Assembly (NCBI RefSeq): GCF_030056815.1
Contig: NZ_JASHKR010000015.1
Location: forward strand, 1 to 64,000
DNA length: 64,000 bases
Direction: 5' to 3'
DNA from: Rhodococcus sp. IEGM 1379
Lineage (GTDB): Bacteria; Actinomycetota; Actinomycetes; Mycobacteriales; Mycobacteriaceae
Below are positions 58,776 to 64,000 of this stretch, one piece after another (position 1 is the first letter of the stretch; every line of letters begins with the position of its first letter). The notes beneath the pieces were generated by a model. The model searched no databases. It worked only from the letters and a program-made list of their open reading frames with translations, and was not told where the DNA came from. The position numbers and the translations under genes were made by a program.

Positions 58776-60206
58776 ATGACGGGGCACGGACCGCGAACAG
58801 CAACACCGAACCCGGCCATGCGTCCGGTGCGAGATCTGCTGCACGGACCGGCAATTGTCTGCTCCGGGGATACGTCCATTCGTGAAGCCGCCGCCCTGAT
58901 GACCGAAGCCGGCCGTCGCGCCGTCGTGATCCCTACAGACACAAGCACTTACGGAATTTTCACGGAGGGCGATCTGCGCGCTCGCGTGGTTGTCGGCGGA
59001 ATCGACAGCGCACTACCCGTATCCAGCGTGATGACGCCGTCAGCGGTGACAGTCGATCCGGACCGCCTCGGAGTCGACGCTGTCACCGACATGCTCGAAC
59101 ATGGATTGCGCCACCTTCCGGTTGTCACCGCCACGGGGACACTCCTGGGTGTGCTCGAATTGAGCGACCTCCTGACGTCGGCAACAAATCAGGGTTTCCA
59201 ACTCCGGGCCCAACTTGCCACCGCCCAGAACGACGCCGCGCTGATCACCACTGCTCGTGCTGTCCCGGAACTGGTGACCGCCCTCGTGGCGTCGCGAGTT
59301 TCACCCCTCGATATCAGCGCAACACTGTCGGTTCTGATTGACGTGACGGTGAGGCGTGCGATCGAACTGGTAGTCGGCGGCGACGAAAGCCCGGACTTTG
59401 CCTGGCTTTCACTGGGCAGTGTCGCCAGACGTGAAGCACTCCCTTCCTCGGATATCGACAGTGCACTCGTGTGGGGCGGCGAGTCGCACCGCGAAGGTGC
59501 CGATGCGGCAAAACGTATTCACGACATCCTCGACCGATGCGGGTTCCCTCGCGAACTGGACAGTGCGGGAGCTCAGTCCAGATTCGCGCGCACTCTTCCG
59601 CAGTGGCGCGAGGCCTTACGGAAATGGGTGTCCAATCCCTACCAGGACCATGCCCTCGTCATGCTGTCGATGTTGGCAGATGCTCGGGTTGTCGCCGGCG
59701 ACCCCGCACTCGACCCGCGCGCCTCGGCGCTGGATCAATTGCGTCTGCATCCTGCCGTCATGCAACTACTCCTGCGAGAAGCTGTGGGCCAGAAGGCGAA
59801 ACTGCATTCACTACGTGACGTGATGACCCGCCACACCGGCACAGTCAATCTCAAGACCACGGCCGTCCAACCGATCGTGAACATCGCACGCTGGGCCGGC
59901 ATTTCAGTCGGAGCACGAACCAGTACCACTCTCGAACGGTTGAAAGTGGCCGCGGACAACGGTTTCCTGCCCGGCGACGACGCCCAGGTTCTCATCGAAT
60001 CCTTCGAGGTGCTCCAGCAAATCCGTGTCCGACACCAGACGGAGCAGTTTGCGGCCGGGAACCCTCCCACCGACGAAATCATGATCGCCGATCTCACTCC
60101 CCTTTCACGCAACCTGCTCGGTAACGCTGTTCGTGAGGTGGCTGGTGTTCAACGACGCCTCGAGTACGCCGCATCTGCGTCGGCCGTGCCCGACGTCGTG
60201 CCATAA
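58776..60206 (+). CDS. CBS-pair / DUF294 nucleotidyltransferase-like protein
   Basis: A 476-residue signalling-type protein. Two CBS domains occupy about residues 10-135. The DUF294 nucleotidyltransferase domain follows, with 'LGSVARREALPSSDIDSAL' (G-S-x-A-R-x-E and D-x-D pattern), and then the helical DUF294_C substrate-binding domain. CBS pairs sense adenosine nucleotides. Role unknown; similar genes often accompany DnaQ-like exonucleases or potassium/sodium systems. Confidence 0.85.
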   Translation: MTGHGPRTATPNPAMRPVRDLLHGPAIVCSGDTSIREAAALMTEAGRRAVVIPTDTSTYGIFTEGDLRARVVVGGIDSALPVSSVMTPSAVTVDPDRLGVDAVTDMLEHGLRHLPVVTATGTLLGVLELSDLLTSATNQGFQLRAQLATAQNDAALITTARAVPELVTALVASRVSPLDISATLSVLIDVTVRRAIELVVGGDESPDFAWLSLGSVARREALPSSDIDSALVWGGESHREGADAAKRIHDILDRCGFPRELDSAGAQSRFARTLPQWREALRKWVSNPYQDHALVMLSMLADARVVAGDPALDPRASALDQLRLHPAVMQLLLREAVGQKAKLHSLRDVMTRHTGTVNLKTTAVQPIVNIARWAGISVGARTSTTLERLKVAADNGFLPGDDAQVLIESFEVLQQIRVRHQTEQFAAGNPPTDEIMIADLTPLSRNLLGNAVREVAGVQRRLEYAASASAVPDVVP

Positions 60207-60240
60207 TTGTCCGATTTTGTGAATAACTTCGGAGGTTTGG

Positions 60241-61680
60241 ATGAGCGATACCCGCCGCAATACATGGGGCCGCCGGTTCTGTGTTGCTCGCACCGCACTG
60301 CGAGTGTTTCCAGCTGCCGCGGTACTGATTTTGGCGGGATGCTCGTCCTCGACAGAGGCCGGCGGCGGGCCGGAGGAAAGTCAGATCAAATCCGTCACTC
60401 AGGGAGCAGTTCTCGACTCACCGTCGTCGCTCGCGGTAAGACCGGGAACTTCGCAACTGTGGATCACCAACGCCGGGAACGATTCCCTCACCGTGATCGA
60501 CCTCGAGAACCCCGAGCCTGCTCAGCAACAACGCGACGGATACGGCGAGCACTTCATGGCACACCCTTCGGGGATCGCGTTCAACGACGACGGGCAGTTC
60601 TTCGCGGTCTCGAACAACTCCAACAATGAGGTCCGCGGTCTCGAATTCAAACTGAACCCCGAACGCGAAACACACTTCAAGGGCAACAACTTCATGGGGC
60701 CAACACTGTTCTCCACCAACACGTTTGCGATCGCGGGACAAAACAAGCAGTACATGGACGACTGGCCGCAACCCGGCATCAGCCACGACCCGCCGGACGA
60801 CACTCCGCAGAATCAATGCCCGGCAGAATACTGGTCCGATTCGACCGCCCGCTGCGTATGGCCACGCCAGGGCAGCCACCTCGACATGCTTCACGGCAAT
60901 CCGCTCAGCGCCGGAATCGTGCACGATCAGGTCAACGCATTCTTCGTGCTTGACGGCTGCGGCGCTCGTGACGACACCAACACCTGCCGTGGGCCCGGCC
61001 ATGTAAGTCGGGTCGATTTCAACCGGGATCATCAGGAAGGCAACGGGTTCCACGGCGACGGCACCACCGCGCGGTACATCGACCTACCGTTTCAGCGAGT
61101 GGACAGGGTACCCAGTGGCATGTTCACTCATGACGGATGGGTTTACTACTCCGATACCGGCGCCGGCGTGGTGCGACGTTTCCAACCTGACAGCGGCACC
61201 ACCGAAGTCATGGTCGAGAACTGGAACAATTCACCCGCAAGCCACGGCGAGCACGGTGCCGGTGTCATCGATTGGAGCCACATCGAAAACGGCCCTGGGG
61301 ATGGCGACGACCCAGCCACCGTCACGGAGTGGGTAAACACGCGTGGCAACCTCGAACGTATCGCCGCCGCCGGCGAGAACTGGATTCCGCCGATGGAAAC
61401 TCTCTCCGAATACTCGTACGTCTGGAATGCGACCCGCGAGGACGCCACCGACTCAGGAATCGTCGGCCGCCCGTCCGGCCTCGCTGCAGGTGAAGATTCG
61501 TGGTTCGTCGCCGACAACGAAAACGGGCGCATCCTCGAGTTCGGTTGGGACGGCACACCCAGGCGAGTATTCGAGACCGGCAAAGTCGGTCTGACGGGCC
61601 TCACGCTCACCTCTGACGGGCAGACACTCATCTTCGCAGACGCCGCGTTGAACGGCGTCTATCAACTGAATCTGGCCTGA
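60241..61680 (+). CDS. Lipoprotein with NHL/beta-propeller-like repeats
   Basis: A 479-residue lipoprotein (signal 'VFPAAAVLILAGC') with repeated strand motifs such as 'DSPSSLAVRPGTSQLWITNA', 'HPSGIAFNDDGQFFAVSN' and 'GRPSGLAAGEDSWFVADN', as in propellers of the SMP-30/NHL type. Several Cys pairs and many His, Asp and Asn residues could bind metal or a redox cofactor. Binding partner unknown. The terminator at 61691 follows. Confidence 0.8.
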   Translation: MSDTRRNTWGRRFCVARTALRVFPAAAVLILAGCSSSTEAGGGPEESQIKSVTQGAVLDSPSSLAVRPGTSQLWITNAGNDSLTVIDLENPEPAQQQRDGYGEHFMAHPSGIAFNDDGQFFAVSNNSNNEVRGLEFKLNPERETHFKGNNFMGPTLFSTNTFAIAGQNKQYMDDWPQPGISHDPPDDTPQNQCPAEYWSDSTARCVWPRQGSHLDMLHGNPLSAGIVHDQVNAFFVLDGCGARDDTNTCRGPGHVSRVDFNRDHQEGNGFHGDGTTARYIDLPFQRVDRVPSGMFTHDGWVYYSDTGAGVVRRFQPDSGTTEVMVENWNNSPASHGEHGAGVIDWSHIENGPGDGDDPATVTEWVNTRGNLERIAAAGENWIPPMETLSEYSYVWNATREDATDSGIVGRPSGLAAGEDSWFVADNENGRILEFGWDGTPRRVFETGKVGLTGLTLTSDGQTLIFADAALNGVYQLNLA

Positions 61681-61690
61681 ATGCAGAAAT

Positions 61691-61732
61691 GCCGAAGTTG
61701 TCCGGGACCCTATGGTTCCGAACAACTTCGGC
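61691..61732. terminator. Bidirectional hairpin terminator
   Basis: GCCGAAGTTGT (61691-61701) pairs with ACAACTTCGGC (61722-61732), extended by a 3-bp inner stem, between the lipoprotein gene and the convergent rpf gene. Confidence 0.8.
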
Positions 61733-61759
61733 GTTCTTATGCCCGAATGAGCGGCAGAT

Positions 61760-62311
61760 TTAGACGGACAGGCTCTGTCCGGGGAAGATCAGGTTCAGGT
61801 TCGGGACCTGGCTTGCAAGGTTTTCGAGCGAAATACCGTGGGCTGCAGCGATCTTCGACAACGTATCGCCGGCCTTCACGACGTAGTTGCCGCCGGTGGT
61901 TGCTGCGGGAGCAGATTCGACCTGAGCCTCTGTGGTGACAGGGGCCGAGACTGCTTCATAGGTGCCCGCCGTGGTTCCGCCGGTGAGGTACTGACCGCAG
62001 ACGGGCCATGCGCCGACGCCCTGGCCTTCGAGAACGTTCTCGGCTACGCGGATCTGTTCTGCCTGGCTGGCGTTGGCAGCGTTGCCGGATCCACCGAATG
62101 CGTTCCAGGTGCTCTGCGTGAACTGCAGGCCGCCGTAGAAGCCGTTTCCGGTGTTGGCCGCCCAGTTTCCGGTGGACTCGCAGTTTGCGACTCCGGACCA
62201 GTCGTGGCCTGCAGCCGAGGCGGTGCCGGTGCTCATGGCGAGAGGGATTGCGACTACTGCGCCTGCGGTTGCAACTGCGCCGAGGGCGCGCTTGAAGGTA
62301 ATGCTGGTCAT
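61760..62311 (-). CDS. rpf: Resuscitation-promoting factor with LysM domain
   Basis: A 183-residue secreted muralytic enzyme that helps dormant cells regrow. Signal peptide ends near 'GTASAAGHD'. The Rpf domain has 'WSGVANCESTGNW' with the catalytic Glu, and 'GFYGGLQFTQSTWNAFGG', with Cys residues for a disulfide. The C-terminal LysM reads 'YVVKAGDTLSKIAAAHGISL'. A long leader upstream resembles a c-di-AMP riboswitch. Confidence 0.95.
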   Translation of the reverse strand: MTSITFKRALGAVATAGAVVAIPLAMSTGTASAAGHDWSGVANCESTGNWAANTGNGFYGGLQFTQSTWNAFGGSGNAANASQAEQIRVAENVLEGQGVGAWPVCGQYLTGGTTAGTYEAVSAPVTTEAQVESAPAATTGGNYVVKAGDTLSKIAAAHGISLENLASQVPNLNLIFPGQSLSV

Positions 62312-62324
62312 CAGGGGAAATCCT

Positions 62325-62460
62325 CTCCGCTACCGCGGACGACATCGGATCGGGCACTTGTGCGCCGGATCGAACGACTCGCCTATTTCACTCCTGCCCC
62401 GCGAAGGTTTGGGGAGTACCGGACCCGCGGGGCAGAAGCACGCAGTTGCGGGTCGGTGTT
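62325..62460 (-). promoter_or_regulatory. Probable c-di-AMP (ydaO/yuaA) riboswitch before rpf
   Basis: Minus-strand leader segments resemble ydaO elements that precede actinobacterial rpf genes: 'CCCCAAACCTTCGCGGGGC' followed by 'AGGAGTGAAATAGGC', and near the 3' end 'CCCGATCCGATGTCG' with 'CGCGGTAGCGGAGAGG'. GC-rich arms CCCCGCG and CGCGGGG pair. The start site and full fold were not computed, so the limits are approximate. Confidence 0.6.
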
Positions 62461-62465
62461 TGTCC

Positions 62466-62683
62466 GGTTGTTTCGGACTGCCAACGACGCTAGGCGATGA
62501 TCACGGAAAGGTCACGGGTCAATATTTTGGCACGATCGTATTAGAAAATTGACCAGATGACACCTATATGCGCAGTTCAACGGTTCAATTGAGACTTCAA
62601 CCGTACCAATCGTTATCCGTCCGTTACGTGACTACCATCACAGGATCTTTGTGACTCGCCGCACCGAATTGCCGGACTTATTA
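62466..62683. other. Upstream region of rpf; convergent end of otsB
   Basis: No gene seen. A TTGACC hexamer on the minus strand near 62520 may be the -35 of the rpf promoter. Confidence 0.4.
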
Positions 62684-63478
62684 TCACATCTGTGCCTCGA
62701 AGGCCGATGCAAGTTCCTTCATCCAGGCCAAAAATTCCTCCGGCCCGCCGAACATGACGCCGTCCACAGCGGCAACCTCAGGCGCGCAATCGGCGCCGCC
62801 CACCACCAACGCGTCGCCCCCGACAGCTCGGACTGCCGCAAATGCCGGCAAGTCCCCGCGGTCATCGCCTGCGTATGCAACTACTTCAACGCCTGCTGCC
62901 GCGATTGCACGCAGCAATCCCGTCCCTTTGTCCTCGTGGACCGGTGTGCGCAACTCTTCGACAAGCTTGCCGGGTTCACGGCGCAACCCGGTCCGGGCGG
63001 CGATATCGATGGTTGCCCGCTCCACCAGTTCTTGTGCAGCGACTCGATCACCTGCCTGCCGCCAGTGAACCGCCACGGCCAGGCCCTTGCCCTCCACATG
63101 GATCCCCGGTGTTGCCGACGCTGCGAACACCCGTCGCAACTCGGCCTCGGCGTCCACAACGGTCGGTTTCCACTCTGCAACGGCCGGAAGCACCGCGAGG
63201 CCGCTGTCCGTCCACGTTTCGACACCATAGGAACCCATAAGCACCACCGACTCCAACGACACTCGATCCCGCAAGAAGGACACCGGCCGACCCGAGAGCA
63301 AACCCACCAATCCGAGATGACGTGAGAGCGAGCCGAGGACGTCTGCTGCGCCCGGCAAAAGAGCACTCGTCGAAGGATCGTCGACGATCGGGGCCAGAAC
63401 CCCGTCGAAGTCCATCACCAGTCCAGATCGTGCGGGATCAGACGTGAGGCGGGCAATAACGTCCGAAGCGGTTCTCAT
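62684..63478 (-). CDS. otsB: Trehalose-6-phosphate phosphatase
   Basis: A 264-residue HAD-superfamily enzyme that makes free trehalose, needed for mycolate transport in this group. HAD motif I 'MDFDGVLAPIVDD' near residue 22, motif II 'GLLSGRPV', and motif IV 'YAGDDRGDLPAF'. Length is normal for the short bacterial form. No otsA is near. It is divergent from the gene at 63577. Confidence 0.93.
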   Translation of the reverse strand: MRTASDVIARLTSDPARSGLVMDFDGVLAPIVDDPSTSALLPGAADVLGSLSRHLGLVGLLSGRPVSFLRDRVSLESVVLMGSYGVETWTDSGLAVLPAVAEWKPTVVDAEAELRRVFAASATPGIHVEGKGLAVAVHWRQAGDRVAAQELVERATIDIAARTGLRREPGKLVEELRTPVHEDKGTGLLRAIAAAGVEVVAYAGDDRGDLPAFAAVRAVGGDALVVGGADCAPEVAAVDGVMFGGPEEFLAWMKELASAFEAQM

Positions 63479-63576
63479 GGGTTCAGTCTGTCAAAGGTTC
63501 CGACGCCCACGAACATGCACTCGGAGACTCGCTTCCGTTACAGTCCTGACGACGCTTACCAAATACGGGGGTAAAG

Positions 63577-63906
63577 ATGAGCGAACTTTCTGTCGTCACT
63601 GACGACATCCGCAAGTACGGCGCTACGACTGCCGAAGCCGCGGGCCACGTTGCACAAGCCGCTATTGTCGATCTCAATGCAAATCTTGCAGCGGTGGCAC
63701 CGGCAGTGGGGCCTGTCGGTATCGAATTCCTCGAAGCCTTCGCGCGCGCACAGGCCGCCCACACCAAAGATGTTGCGGCTCTCGCAGTATTTTATGCCGG
63801 AGCGTCCGCAACGGCCGGTGCGGCAGCCGACACGTACGACGCCACCGACCAATCGACAGCGGCCGAACTTCGACGCACGACCACAATCAACGGTGACCTC
63901 GCATGA
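63577..63906 (+). CDS. Probable type VII secretion target (DUF2580/EspC-like)
   Basis: A 109-residue Ala-rich, helical protein beginning 'MSELSVVTDDIRKYGATTAE'. Near the C-terminus 'YDATD' fits the Y-x-x-x-D secretion signal of type VII (ESX) substrates, followed by a helix. The helix-turn-helix layout without WXG resembles EspC-type targets. Its stop overlaps the next start (ATGA), as for partner genes. Confidence 0.6.
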   Translation: MSELSVVTDDIRKYGATTAEAAGHVAQAAIVDLNANLAAVAPAVGPVGIEFLEAFARAQAAHTKDVAALAVFYAGASATAGAAADTYDATDQSTAAELRRTTTINGDLA

Positions 63907-64000
63907 ACAGTCCCCACGATCCGACAACCGTGCTCGAGTTCCTGCAGGGCAGTGCGGTGGGACCCATGCTCGACACCCCTGCCGGTACCGCGATGCTCGG
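63903..64000 (+). CDS. Partial ORF, coupled partner of the secretion target
   Basis: ATG at 63903 overlaps the preceding stop; the visible 32 residues start 'MNSPHDPTTVLEFLQGSAVG'. The rest lies outside the window, so no family can be named. Position suggests it is a partner of the preceding protein. Confidence 0.6.
   Translation, partial: MNSPHDPTTVLEFLQGSAVGPMLDTPAGTAML

Overview
The window reads as chromosomal DNA of a mycolic-acid actinobacterium, most likely Rhodococcus of the erythropolis/qingshengii type. GC is high, GTG and TTG starts are common, stop/start overlaps of the ATGA or GTGA type are frequent, and the gene order matches the Mycobacterium tuberculosis Rv2533-Rv2579 neighbourhood as I remember it: nusB-efp-pepQ, aroC-aroK-aroB-aroQ, aroE-mltG-ruvX-alaS, rarA, aspS, a zinc metallopeptidase and an Rv2578c-like radical SAM protein. 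The genus call is inference from protein resemblance, not from a marker gene.

Layout. 1-5235 (minus): pyrimidine genes pyrR-pyrB-pyrC with a probable PyrR-binding loop beside the pyrR ribosome site, then nusB, efp and pepQ. 5347-11279: a small membrane protein, a secreted serine hydrolase, a paaK relic and the shikimate block aroC-aroK-aroB-aroQ. 11280-23390 is an accessory zone: a lone CRISPR-repeat-like element, a YefM/YoeB toxin-antitoxin pair, a GNAT enzyme, the cyanate operon (cynR divergent from cynT-cynS), decayed LysR, Fic and flavin monooxygenase genes, a large lipoprotein, an Rv3788-like Gre factor, a His-rich protein and an LLM oxidoreductase. 23393-36502 returns to core genes: prepilin peptidase, aroE, mltG, ruvX, alaS, rarA, aspS and a metallopeptidase. 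36511-49328 is mixed: a regulator/SRPBCC deletion fusion, DUF2252 and DUF1622 proteins, a TetR-MFS efflux unit, and exported cell-envelope proteins including a CHAP protein and two tandem M23 lipoproteins.

49416-57360 holds an RNA-repair operon (Hen1, Pnkp and an uncharacterised third protein, all translationally coupled), the radical SAM gene with an SOS-like box, and a HelR-type RNA polymerase motor with a candidate rifamycin-associated element. 57432-64000 carries RidA, a DUF5995 protein, a CBS/DUF294 protein, a propeller lipoprotein, a resuscitation-promoting factor behind a probable c-di-AMP riboswitch, trehalose phosphatase, and the start of a type VII secretion-like pair.

The most interesting signals are the third gene of the RNA-repair operon, the HelR gene with its upstream inverted repeat, two paired relics of an unrecognised small gene that share a conserved leader, two long perfect or near-perfect hairpins inside the first codons of exported-protein genes, and the number of decayed genes (about nine). 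No tRNA, rRNA, transposase or complete mobile element was seen.
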